Shown: positions 23,980 to 32,288 of the stretch, in pieces
How the letters are laid out: every line of letters starts with the position of its first letter
Numbering within the stretch: the first letter of the stretch is position 1
Made by a program: the position numbers and the translations under genes
Source of the DNA: Nocardia cerradoensis NBRC 101014
GTDB taxonomy: Bacteria > Actinomycetota > Actinomycetes > Mycobacteriales > Mycobacteriaceae
NCBI RefSeq assembly: GCF_000308535.1
Contig: NZ_BAFW01000381.1
Location: 1 to 41,974 of the forward strand
Direction of reading: 5' to 3'
DNA length: 41,974 nucleotides
Notes under the pieces: model-generated
What the model was told of the DNA's origin: nothing
Seen by the model: the letters and a program-made list of their open reading frames with translations, nothing else
Databases searched by the model: none

Positions 23980-24684
23980 TTACGTGTTGCGGCCGCCGTT
24001 GACGCCGAGGATCTGGCCGGTGATGTAGCCGGCCTCCTCGGAGACGAGGAACGCGCAGGCGGCGGCGATGTCCTCGGGCCGGCCGACCCGGCGGACCGGG
24101 GTGCGGGCGATGTGGTCGTCGATCGTTCCGCCGAGCAGCTGTGCCTGTTCGGTCTTGCGCAGCATCGGGGTATCGATGAATCCGGGTGGGACCGCGTTCA
24201 CGGTGATGCCTTCGGGGCCGAGTTCCAGTGCCAGCGATTTCGTGAGCCCGTTGACCGCCGACTTCGCCGAGACGTAGTGCGACATGAACGGTTGCCCGGA
24301 ATGGGTGCTGGAGGAGGAGATGTTGACGATCCGGCCCCACTGCGCGGCGCGCATATCGGGCAGGACGGCCTGGATGGTGTGGAAGACGCCGTGCAGGTTC
24401 ACCGCGATGGTGCGCTCCCACTGTTCGAAGCTCAGATTCGCGAACCGGCGATAGCCCTCCGCGCCGGCGGAGTTCACCAGTACCGTCACCGGGCCCAGCT
24501 GCTCGCGGATCGCGGTGAGCGCGGCGTCGATCTGGGCGCGGTCGGTGACGTCGGCGGTGTGGTCGAATTCGGAGTCGCCGGGCTTGATGTCGAGGGTGGC
24601 GACCCGAAAACCGTCGGCGCGCAACCGGTTCGCCACCGCCAGGCCGATCCCGGATCCTCCGCCGGTCACCACCGCTGTTCTCAC
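23980..24684 (-). CDS. SDR family oxidoreductase
   Basis: The 234-residue classical SDR has TGGGSGIG near the N-terminus, LVNSAGAEGY, VNISSSSTHSG with the catalytic serine and HYVSAK with tyrosine and lysine; it ends VNGGRNT. I set the start at GTG 24684 (MRTAVVTGG), giving a GTGA overlap with the dioxygenase stop; a GTG two codons upstream and a longer reading are alternatives. It is the second gene of the ten-gene operon. The next gene is 46 bp away, with a small GCGCG-TTT-CGCGC hairpin in the gap. It is probably an alcohol dehydrogenase or ketoreductase. Confidence 0.92.
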   Translation of the reverse strand: MRTAVVTGGGSGIGLAVANRLRADGFRVATLDIKPGDSEFDHTADVTDRAQIDAALTAIREQLGPVTVLVNSAGAEGYRRFANLSFEQWERTIAVNLHGVFHTIQAVLPDMRAAQWGRIVNISSSSTHSGQPFMSHYVSAKSAVNGLTKSLALELGPEGITVNAVPPGFIDTPMLRKTEQAQLLGGTIDDHIARTPVRRVGRPEDIAAACAFLVSEEAGYITGQILGVNGGRNT

Positions 24685-25487
24685 GCCCACGGTTCGGCTC
24701 CGGCGATCGTGGTGCGGTGCAGTTCGCGTTCGGAGGTCGCGTCGTAGGGCAGGGCGCGGTGCAGGATGCCGGTGTTGTCCCACACCACCAGATCACCGAC
24801 CGACCAGTCGTGGGTGTAGGCGAAGCGCGGCTGGGTCGACCATTCCAGCAGTTCGTCGAGGAGCTTGCGGCTCTCGACCGGATCCATGCCCACGATGTGG
24901 TCGGCGGTGGCGCCGATGACCAGGGACCGGCGGCCGTCGCGGCGCTGCCACACCAATGATGTTTCGTGCGTGGGCAATTGGCGCCAGTCGGCGACCTGCT
25001 CGGGGGTCGGGTCGGGGTGTACGAGCCGCTGGGAGGCCTCGAAGCTGTGCACCACGCGCAGACTGTCGTAGCGCTTGCGTTCGGCTTCCGACAGTCCTTC
25101 GTAGGCGGCGTAGGTGCTGGCGAACTGGGTGCCGCCGCCTTCCATCGCCACATGCCGCGCGGTCAGTACCGTCGCCTTGGCCGGCACGTCGTTGGTGGTG
25201 TCGTCGATATGCCAGAAGAAGGTGCCCTCGAGATATTTCGCGGCTCGATTCTTCTCGGGATTCAGTGTGATGGTGAAGATTTCGCGGCCGCCGGGGGCGA
25301 GTACGGTGCCCAGCCGGCGGCAGAACGCCAGCTGGGCCTCGTCGTCGAGATGCAGTCCGCGGACCACCAGGACGCCACGCCACTTCAGGGCCTCGGTGCA
25401 CCGGCTGATCACCGTGTCGTCGTGCAGATCCTCGACCCCGGTGACCTCCACTCCGATGGTGGGGTTCAGCGCCGTCGTCTCAACCAC
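24681..25487 (-). CDS. TauD/TfdA family 2-oxoglutarate-dependent dioxygenase
   Basis: The 268-residue Fe(II)/2-oxoglutarate dioxygenase has the facial triad H93-x-D95 (FWHIDD) and H243 (GILHRALPYD), with R258 15 residues later as the 2-oxoglutarate ligand, the spacing seen in TauD. Family members hydroxylate taurine, phenoxyacetates or alkyl sulfates, but these motifs do not tell which. The start is GTG 25487 with AAGGGAG upstream; readings further upstream cross the promoter. It leads the ten-gene operon, divergent from the aldehyde dehydrogenase. As first oxygenase, it may cleave an ether, sulfate or amine from the substrate before P450 attack; this is inference. Confidence 0.92.
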   Translation of the reverse strand: MVETTALNPTIGVEVTGVEDLHDDTVISRCTEALKWRGVLVVRGLHLDDEAQLAFCRRLGTVLAPGGREIFTITLNPEKNRAAKYLEGTFFWHIDDTTNDVPAKATVLTARHVAMEGGGTQFASTYAAYEGLSEAERKRYDSLRVVHSFEASQRLVHPDPTPEQVADWRQLPTHETSLVWQRRDGRRSLVIGATADHIVGMDPVESRKLLDELLEWSTQPRFAYTHDWSVGDLVVWDNTGILHRALPYDATSERELHRTTIAGAEPWA

Positions 25488-25508
25488 AAGAATCTCCCTT
25501 CCAATTGT

Positions 25509-25523
25509 GAGAACCGTACTCTC
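25509..25523. promoter_or_regulatory. Single regulon-like palindrome near the TauD start
   Basis: GAGAACCGTACTCTC is a 6-3-6 imperfect palindrome, similar to GAGAGTATCATTCTC at 9529, lying 22 bp upstream of the dioxygenase GTG. It may be an extra regulator site on the minus-strand operon. Confidence 0.35.
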
Positions 25524-25634
25524 GCTCGACGTTTCTCCGCAAGGTTTCCCTGGATTCGGGCTCGTTCCGGATGCTGTGAGGCAGTCGAGGTGATCGGTGG
25601 GACGTGTTCGGCCATTGCTGGGGCCGAGCCGCTC

Positions 25635-25671
25635 GGATACATTATTCTCCATTGTTGAGAATGGAATTTCC
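25635..25671. promoter_or_regulatory. Paired 15-bp palindromes in the TauD/ALDH divergent promoter
   Basis: GGATACATTATTCTC (25635-25649) and GAGAATGGAATTTCC (25657-25671) have centres 22 bp apart. Read on the other strand the second is GGAAATTCCATTCTC, close to the 3994 site. The inner halves form the everted repeat ATTCTC-CATTGTT-GAGAAT. The pair ends 18 bp before the ALDH start. Confidence 0.6.
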
Positions 25672-25689
25672 ATAGAACGAGGAGACGGG

Positions 25690-27169
25690 ATGCCACAGGG
25701 CAACGCGACGGCCGGCGACGGGCGCGCCGTCACCAGACGAATGCTGATCGACGGTGAACTCGTCGCGGGGGAGCGCAGTTTCGCCTCACTCAACCCGGCC
25801 ACCGGAGAGGTCTACGGTTACGCGCCCGAGGCGAGCATCGCCGATACCGAGGCGGCGATCGCGGCCGCGCGCCGGGCCTTCGACACCACCGACTGGTCCA
25901 CCGACACCGAATTTCGCGCGCACTGCCTCGAGCAGTTCTACGCGGCACTGCGCGCCAACGTCGAAGACCTGCGCGAGCTGACCATCGCCGAGGTCGGCGC
26001 GACCCGGATGATGACGCACGCCAATCAGCTCGAGACGCCGTTCGAAATCGTGAACTACTTCGCCGGCCTCACCCGCACCTACCCCCGCACCGAGGATCTG
26101 GGCGAGGTGGAGGACCGCGGCCGGACGCACCGCCGCTGGGTGGAGCGCGAGGCCTCCGGTGTGGTCGCGGCCATCGCGGCCTACAACTACCCGCATCAGC
26201 TGGCGCTGGCGAAACTGGCCCCGGCGCTGGCGGCCGGCTGCACCGTGGTGCTCAAGGGCGCGCCCGACACGCCACTGGCCACACTCGCGCTCGGCGAGGT
26301 GATCGCTCAGCACACCGACATCCCCGCGGGCGTGGTGAACGTGCTGTCCGGATCGGATATCGAGGTCGGCAAAACCCTGACCACCCATCGCGATGTCGAC
26401 GTCGTCAGCTTCACCGGGTCCACCGCGGTCGGGCGCCAGATCATGTCGGCGGCAGGCGATTCGCTCAAACGGGTCTTCCTGGAACTGGGCGGTAAATCCG
26501 CGATGGTCGTGCTCGACGACGCCGATTTCGGCACCGCCGCGATGTTCGGCGCCTTCAGCATCTGCAGCCACGCCGGGCAGGGCTGTGCCATCACCACGCG
26601 CATGTTGGTGCCGCGCGAGCGCCACGACGAGGTGGCCGAGATGGTCGCCGGATTCATGTCCAAGGTCAGCTACGGCGATCCGGGCGATCCGAAAAACTAT
26701 ATGGGCCCGCTGATTTCGGAACGCCAGCGCGACAAGGTGCACGGCCTCGTGCAGCGCGCGGTGGAGGCCGGCGCGAAACTGGTGTACGGCGGGGAGAAGG
26801 TCGACCCCGGCTACTTCTACACCCCCACCCTGCTCGCGGGAGTCGACCCGGACAGCGAGATCGCCCAGGAAGAGGTCTTCGGGCCGGTGCTGGCCCTGAT
26901 CCCGTTCGACGACGACGAGGACGCGGTCCGCATCGCCAACAACTCCGTCTACGGGCTCTCGGGCGGCGTGTTCTCCGCCGACGAGGACCGGGCGCTGGCG
27001 GTGGCGCGGCGCATCCGCACCGGAACGATGAGTATCAACGGCGGCAACTACTTTCACCCCGATGTCCCCCTTCGGCGGCTACAAACAGTCGGGCATCGGC
27101 CGTGAGATGGGCGTGGCCGGCATCGAGGAGTTCCTCGAACAGAAGTCCTTCGCCGCGGTGGTGGCCTGA
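25690..27169 (+). pseudogene. Aldehyde dehydrogenase, frameshifted near the C-terminus
   Basis: From ATG 25690 the frame encodes an NAD-dependent ALDH: AYNYPHQ near 164, FTGST (241-245), E265 in LELGGKS and the nucleophile C299 in AGQGCA. After about residue 459 it changes into PLRRLQTVGHRP and stops at 27105. Skipping one base of the CCCCC run at 27066-27070 restores PFGGYKQSGIGREMG and continues to a TGA at 27167-27169, giving a normal 492 residues. So the sequence shows a +1 frameshift that removes the C-terminal oligomerisation segment. A sequencing error in the C run or a recent mutation are both possible. The restored stop meets the CaiB ATG as TGATG, which favours an error. Confidence 0.85.
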
Positions 27170-28383
27170 TGAGCGGCGGCAAACCCCTGGACGGCATCCG
27201 CGTCCTCGAGGTCGCGATGTACGGGTTCGTTCCCTCGGCCGGCGCGGTACTGGCCGAATGGGGTGCGGACGTGGTGAAGGTGGAGCACGCCCGCACCGGT
27301 GATCCGCAGCGCGGGTTGCGCCAGATCGGCCGGTTGAAGGTCGAGGGCGATCCGAACCCCAATATCGAGCACGCCAATCGCGGCAAACGCAGTGTCGGAC
27401 TGGATATGTCGGTCCCCGCGGGGCGCGAGGTGATCTACGAGCTGGCGAAGACGGCCGATGTGTTCCTCACCAGTTTCCTGCCGCAGGCGCGCGCCAAATT
27501 CGGTATCGATGTCGACGACATCCGCGCGGTGAAGCCGGATATCGTCTACGCGCGCGGCAGCGCGCTGGGACCGCGCGGCGAGGAATCGACCAAGGGCGGC
27601 TTCGATATGACCGCCTTCTGGTGCCGGGGGTCGGTCGCCGCGACCATCACCCCGGAGGGGATGGACGGCCTGATCTCCCCGCCCGGTCCGGCCTTCGGCG
27701 ACACCATCTCCGGAACGAATCTCGCCGGCGGCATCGCGGCGGCGCTGCTGAAACGTGAACGGACCGGCGAACCGTCGGTGGTCGACGTCTCGCTGCTGGG
27801 CAGTGGTCTGTGGTCCATGGGCCACACCATCGCGCTGTCGGCACATCTGCGGCAGCCGTTGATCGCGCCCGCGCCCGGATCGCACGGGGCGCCGACCAAT
27901 CCGCTGTCGGGGCTCTACGAAACCGCCGACGGCCGCTATCTCTCGCTGGTCATGTTGCAGCCCACCAAGTTCTGGGCCGACGTCATGCGCCATATCGATC
28001 GCCCGGAGCTGGCCGACGATCCGCGCTTCGCCACCGCGGAGTCGATCGCCGCCAACACCGAAGCGGGCGTGGCGATTCTGCGCGAGGCGATCCGGCAGCG
28101 CACCCTCGCCGAATGGACCGAGAAGCTGGCGACCCTGGCCGGGCCGTGGGCGCCGGTGCAGGACAGCCTGCAGGTCGGCTCCGATCCGCAGATCCGCGCC
28201 AACGACTACCTGGTGCAGGTCGGCAGCCTCGAAATGGTCGCCAACCCGGTGCAATTCGATCTCACCGCACCCGATACCGGACCCGGGCCGGAATTCGCGG
28301 CGCACACCGAGGAAGTGCTGCTGGAGCTGGGATTGGACTGGGATCGCATCATCGCGCTCAAAACCGCCGGCGCCATCACGTAG
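27169..28383 (+). CDS. CaiB/BaiF (family III) CoA-transferase
   Basis: The 404-residue protein begins with the family strand-helix GIRVLEVAMYGFVPSAGAVLAEWGADVVKVE, then NRGKRSVGLDM. The catalytic aspartate is D146 in GGFDMTAFW, matching D169 of formyl-CoA transferase. It moves CoA between acyl-CoA and a free acid, so it can activate an acid product of the ALDH. The ATG at 27169 overlaps the restored ALDH stop by one base. It is second in the plus-strand operon. Substrates are unknown. Confidence 0.93.
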   Translation: MSGGKPLDGIRVLEVAMYGFVPSAGAVLAEWGADVVKVEHARTGDPQRGLRQIGRLKVEGDPNPNIEHANRGKRSVGLDMSVPAGREVIYELAKTADVFLTSFLPQARAKFGIDVDDIRAVKPDIVYARGSALGPRGEESTKGGFDMTAFWCRGSVAATITPEGMDGLISPPGPAFGDTISGTNLAGGIAAALLKRERTGEPSVVDVSLLGSGLWSMGHTIALSAHLRQPLIAPAPGSHGAPTNPLSGLYETADGRYLSLVMLQPTKFWADVMRHIDRPELADDPRFATAESIAANTEAGVAILREAIRQRTLAEWTEKLATLAGPWAPVQDSLQVGSDPQIRANDYLVQVGSLEMVANPVQFDLTAPDTGPGPEFAAHTEEVLLELGLDWDRIIALKTAGAIT

Positions 28384-28405
28384 TTCCCGCAGGAAGGCTG
28401 ACGGT

Positions 28406-29593
28406 ATGCCCTGTGTCGCATCGATCGGAACCTATCTGCCCTGCTGGGGCGGACCTCGCGGCCGCGTGCCCGGCGCGGACGAGGATGCGGTGACGCTGGC
28501 GGTGGAGGCCGGGCGCGCCGCCCTGTCGGGCGCCCCGCGCGCGACCGCCTACGTCGAGCGCGTCATCGTGGTGAGCCGCGATCTGCCGCTGCTGGAGAGC
28601 AGCAATGCCGCGGTGCTGCTGGCCGGTCTGGGTCTGGATCCCGAACTCGAGGTGATCGAACGGCTCGGCGGCGCGCCCGCGACACTCGACGCGCTCAGCT
28701 CCGCCCGCCCGCGAACGCTGATCCTCGGCGTCGACCTGGATCCGGCCGGGGCGGCGGCGGCCCTGGTCGCCGAGCGCGGACTGGCGGTGCGGACCGCGGC
28801 CCGGGTGGCGCGCAGTCTGCCGGTACGCACCCGCAACGCCACCGGTGACGTCCACGACTACGGCGATCCGCGGCTGCTGCACGAGCGGGGCCTGCTGGCC
28901 TCACTGGCCGCGGCGTGGGTGGATACGCCGGTGATCGTGGCGGGCGTCGACCACGCGCAGGCGGCGCACCTGTGCGTCGGTGATCCGCCGCGACTGCCGA
29001 CGACGGGGGCCGGGTCGAGCCTGTTCGCCCTTGCGGCACTGGCCGACTGGGGACAGACGGGTCTGCTGGTCGGGGTCGAGCAGGCCAGTCTGTCGGGGGT
29101 CACGGTGTCGGCGGGGCCGGTGCGGGTGTATCGGCGGGAACCGGCGGTGCGAGCCGAGCCGGAGGCGGTCGCGGTGCCGGGTGCCGATATCCCGATCTCG
29201 CTGGCCGCCTACGAGCGCGCCTTCGAGGCCAAGGTGCGCTGGGAGGCCGGTCGCCACCCGGGCCGCGACGAGCTGGATTTTCCGCCGCGCTACCGCCTCG
29301 GCGAGGACGGCCGGCTCAGCACCGATTACACGCTGGTTCCCCTGCCGCGCACCGGAACCGTGTACACCGGGGTGACGGTCCACGTGCCGGTGCCCGGGCT
29401 GCGGACACCGTATTCGCTGGTGATCGTCGAACTCGACGAGGTGGACGTGCGGGCACTGGTGAAGGTCACCGGAACCGACCCCGGCACGGTCCGCATCGGC
29501 GATCGCGGGCGCATGGTGCTGCGCCGGGTCGCGGTGCGCTCGGGAGTGCCAGACTACGGGTACGCGTTCGAGCCGGATATGGAGGCGGCATGA
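28406..29593 (+). CDS. HMG-CoA-synthase-like condensing domain fused to DUF35 OB-fold
   Basis: The 395-residue protein has a condensing-enzyme-like N-half (VASIGTYLP, TAYVERVIVVSRDLPLLESSNAAVLLAGLGL) in the manner of HMG-CoA synthase-like proteins fused to DUF35. The C-terminal part, about 265-395, is the DUF35 OB-fold (GTVYTGVTVHVPVPGLRTPYSLVIVEL). At the loop where HMG-CoA synthase has its cysteine the sequence is ERLGGAPATLDAL, with no cysteine. The zinc-ribbon cysteine pairs of DUF35 are also missing. It therefore looks catalytically dead as a condensing enzyme and may be a scaffold for the thiolase 67 bp downstream. The family call is moderate; the scaffold role is inferred. Confidence 0.75.
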   Translation: MPCVASIGTYLPCWGGPRGRVPGADEDAVTLAVEAGRAALSGAPRATAYVERVIVVSRDLPLLESSNAAVLLAGLGLDPELEVIERLGGAPATLDALSSARPRTLILGVDLDPAGAAAALVAERGLAVRTAARVARSLPVRTRNATGDVHDYGDPRLLHERGLLASLAAAWVDTPVIVAGVDHAQAAHLCVGDPPRLPTTGAGSSLFALAALADWGQTGLLVGVEQASLSGVTVSAGPVRVYRREPAVRAEPEAVAVPGADIPISLAAYERAFEAKVRWEAGRHPGRDELDFPPRYRLGEDGRLSTDYTLVPLPRTGTVYTGVTVHVPVPGLRTPYSLVIVELDEVDVRALVKVTGTDPGTVRIGDRGRMVLRRVAVRSGVPDYGYAFEPDMEAA

Positions 29594-29667
29594 GACACAA
29601 TCGCGCAGCGCTCGTGGCGCCGACGGGGGTGCGGGTGCTCCCGCAGGATACGGAGGCGGCATGAGAC
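29575..29667 (+). repeat. Tandem 22-bp repeat around the DUF35/thiolase junction
   Basis: The 22 bp from 29575 to 29596 recur at 29646 to 29667 with one mismatch, 71 bp apart. Both copies contain GGAGGCGGCATGAGAC, a ribosome-binding-like GGAGG followed by ATGA. The first copy carries the stop of the upstream gene; the second carries the thiolase ATG. A small frame from the first ATG (29590) runs 24 codons and ends in the ATGA of the thiolase start. This looks like a local duplication of a coupled start site. Confidence 0.75.
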
Positions 29668-30821
29668 GGGTGGCATTGGTCGGTGCCGGGATGACGCCGT
29701 TCGCCGAGCATTTCGCGCTCGGTATCAAGGATCTGCTGCCGATGGCCTTCGCCGAATGCGCGGCGTCGGTGGACAAGGGCATCGCGAAAGCCGACCTGCA
29801 GGCGGCGTGGTTCGGCGCGATGGGCACCCCGGACGGATTCCCCTCGGGCATCCTCGCCGACGTCCTCGGCGTGCCGGACCTCCCGGTGACGCGGATCGAA
29901 AACTCCTGTGCCACCGGCAATGACGCGGTGCGCAACGCGCTGTTCGGCATCGCCTCCGGTGCCTACGATGTGGCGCTGGTGATCGGCGCGGACAAACTCC
30001 GCGAAACCGCCTCCAAGGACATGCTGTGGGAGTGGGAGGCGATGACCCGCGATATGGCGTGGGACTACCCCCTGGGGCTGATCGCGCCGGCCGGCTTCGC
30101 TCTGCACGTCGCCCGCTACCTGCACGAATCTCCGGCCGGCCGGGAACATCTGGGCATGATCGCGGTGAAGAACCACCGTCACGGCGTGTCGAATCCCAAG
30201 GCGCGCTTGCGTTTCGAGATCTCGCTGGAACAAGCCCTCGCGGCCCCGGCGGTGGTGGATCCGTTCGGCGTGTACGACTGCGCCCCGCAGAGCGACGGTG
30301 CCGCCGCGCTGATCCTCGCCGCCGAGGACGCGGTCGACCGCTACACCGATCGGCCGGTCTGGATCAGGGGAGTGGGCCTGGGCCTGGATTCGGTGATGCA
30401 CCAGCACAAACGGGATATGACCACATTCCCGGCGACGGTGCGCGCCGCGAAACAGGCCTTCGCGATGGCGGGGCTGACCCCGGCCGATATCGATGTCGCG
30501 GAGGTGCACGACTTCTTCACCGGCATCGAGCTGATCAGCTACGAGGACCTCGGTTTCGCCGACCGCTTCGAGGCCTGCAAACTGGTCGACACGGGCGCGA
30601 CCAGCGTAGGCGGGGCGCTGCCGGTGAATCCGAGCGGCGGGTTGAAATCCAAGGGCCATCCACCGGGTGCGACCGGTGTGGCGCAGTGCGTGGAGTTGTT
30701 CGAGCAGTTGCGCGGCCACGCCGTCAACCAGGTCGACGGGGCGCGAATCGGGTTGGCGCACAACCTCGGCGGTCCCACGGCCGTGTCGGCGGTGACGATT
30801 CTGGAGGGTCCCCACGGCTGA
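29661..30821 (+). CDS. Thiolase (acetyl-CoA acetyltransferase / SCP-x type)
   Basis: The 386-residue thiolase starts at ATG 29661 (MRRVALVGAGMTPF) and has the nucleophile loop ENSCATGNDA with C83, then GHPPGATG with H332 and the C-terminal HNLGGPTA. It keeps the active cysteine, unlike the DUF35-fused homolog at 19775-21436. It should cleave a beta-ketoacyl-CoA with CoA, or act on lipid-transfer-type substrates. The upstream DUF35-type protein is a probable partner. A ribosome binding site GGAGG lies in the duplicated segment just before the ATG. Preferred chain is unknown. Confidence 0.92.
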   Translation: MRRVALVGAGMTPFAEHFALGIKDLLPMAFAECAASVDKGIAKADLQAAWFGAMGTPDGFPSGILADVLGVPDLPVTRIENSCATGNDAVRNALFGIASGAYDVALVIGADKLRETASKDMLWEWEAMTRDMAWDYPLGLIAPAGFALHVARYLHESPAGREHLGMIAVKNHRHGVSNPKARLRFEISLEQALAAPAVVDPFGVYDCAPQSDGAAALILAAEDAVDRYTDRPVWIRGVGLGLDSVMHQHKRDMTTFPATVRAAKQAFAMAGLTPADIDVAEVHDFFTGIELISYEDLGFADRFEACKLVDTGATSVGGALPVNPSGGLKSKGHPPGATGVAQCVELFEQLRGHAVNQVDGARIGLAHNLGGPTAVSAVTILEGPHG

Positions 30822-30822
30822 G

Positions 30823-31206
30823 ATGTCCGCGCGCTGCGAATCCGAGGTGGTCGCGCTCGTCACCGGGCGCGTGGCCCGGCGGCGTGTCGTATTGGATTGG
30901 GCCGCACACTATGTCGGCCGCGACGGGACCGTGCACGTCGTCTGTGACGGGACGCTGGCTCCGGCGCTGGTGAGTTCGATCATGGTCGGCATGTTCGTCG
31001 ACGCCGAACAGGTCGAACATGCCGATTTCGCGCAGACCGCGATGCTGCTGTCGCCGCACGGCTGCAACTGGACGTGGCAGCATCTGCCCTTCGGCGCCGT
31101 CGGGCACGCGGTGGCCCTCGCACGGCGCAAGAACCTGCTCGCGGTGGTGCCCGCGCGGTCGCAGCTCCTCCGGCCGCCCTCGGTCCGGATCGTCTGCCCC
31201 CGGTGA
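30823..31206 (+). CDS. Hypothetical protein (127 aa)
   Basis: The 127-residue reading starts one base after the thiolase stop (ATG 30823) and fits the operon. It has alternating strand-helix stretches (SEVVALVTGRVARRRVVLDWAAHY, DGTVHVVCDG, HAVALARRKNLLAVVP) that recall universal-stress-like folds, but I find no diagnostic motif. No signal peptide or membrane segment is seen. The function is unknown; tight spacing is the main reason to keep it. Confidence 0.6.
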   Translation: MSARCESEVVALVTGRVARRRVVLDWAAHYVGRDGTVHVVCDGTLAPALVSSIMVGMFVDAEQVEHADFAQTAMLLSPHGCNWTWQHLPFGAVGHAVALARRKNLLAVVPARSQLLRPPSVRIVCPR

Positions 31207-31292
31207 ATGTTAGCTGCGCTACCCGGCAATCGGCCGCTGTGAGACACCTGTCCGGACTATAGTTTCGTTTCGGGTGTGAGAAGGAGATCGCG

Positions 31293-32237
31293 ATGGACTT
31301 GTCTCTCGTAGCGCCGGAACTGCGCGGACCCGCGCGCTGGTTGCCGCCGCTGGCGATCGGCCGCCGCTGGGCATTACGCCTCGTGCGCCTGGCCGCCGCC
31401 CACCGGCCCGCCCGGCGAGTGGCGGGCGTGCGGATCGAGCATCTCGCGGCCGGCCGCGTACCGCTGCGGATCTATCGCCCCACCGCTGCACCTTCGCCGG
31501 TCGCGGTGTTGTGGATTCACGGCGGTGGCTACGTCCTCGGCAGCCCGGTTCAGGACGACACCTTCTGCTCGATCACCGCCCGCGACCTCGGTGTCACGAT
31601 CGTCTCGGTCGACTACCGCCTCGCGCCCGAACATCCCTTCCCGGCTCCCCTGCAGGACTGTTGGATCGCTTGGATGTGGTTGCAGCGCAATGCCTTCCGA
31701 TTCGGAATCGAGCCGGCCCGGGTGGTGCTCGGCGGACAGAGCGCCGGCGGCGGACTGGCCGCCTGCCTGTGCCAGCGCCTCGTCGCCGACGGCGGCTCCC
31801 GCCCCGCCGCCCTCTGGCTGAACGCACCGATGCTCGACGACCGCACCGCCGCCCGCCGCGACCTGGACGCCCTGCGGCACCTCGGCTGGACCAACGACAA
31901 CAACCGCTACGGCTGGAGCAGCTACCTCGCCACTTCACCCGGCGCCACCGACGTGCCCGAATTCGCCGTAGCCGCCCGCCGCGACGACCTCACCGGCACC
32001 CCGCCCACCTGGATCGGCGTCGGCACCATCGACCTGTTCCACGACGAGGACGTGGCCTATGCGGAGCGTCTTCGCGCGGCGGGCGTGGAGGTGGAGCTCG
32101 ACATCGTGCCGGGCGCGCCGCACGGTTTCGACAGTTGGGCGCCGGGGGCGGGCCTCGCGCGGGAATTCCACGCACGGGCGCGCCGGTGGCTGGCTACGAC
32201 GATGGGGATGAGGGTTCACGAGCGCGCGCATCCCTGA
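31293..32237 (+). CDS. HSL-type alpha/beta hydrolase (esterase)
   Basis: The 314-residue esterase has the oxyanion motif HGGGY (76-80), VDYRLAPEHPFPAPLQD, the nucleophile elbow GQSAGG with S150, a GTIDLFHDED acid region and the histidine in GAPHGFD. This is the hormone-sensitive-lipase family, which cleaves short-chain or lactone esters. The ATG at 31293 follows AAGGAG with good spacing. It lies 86 bp after the hypothetical gene and may be the end of the plus-strand operon or a separate unit. The natural ester is unknown. Confidence 0.92.
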   Translation: MDLSLVAPELRGPARWLPPLAIGRRWALRLVRLAAAHRPARRVAGVRIEHLAAGRVPLRIYRPTAAPSPVAVLWIHGGGYVLGSPVQDDTFCSITARDLGVTIVSVDYRLAPEHPFPAPLQDCWIAWMWLQRNAFRFGIEPARVVLGGQSAGGGLAACLCQRLVADGGSRPAALWLNAPMLDDRTAARRDLDALRHLGWTNDNNRYGWSSYLATSPGATDVPEFAVAARRDDLTGTPPTWIGVGTIDLFHDEDVAYAERLRAAGVEVELDIVPGAPHGFDSWAPGAGLAREFHARARRWLATTMGMRVHERAHP

Positions 32238-32288
32238 TCGTCGTCTCTGCGACCACGGTGCGTGACGATGCTCGTGCCGGGTGAAGAA

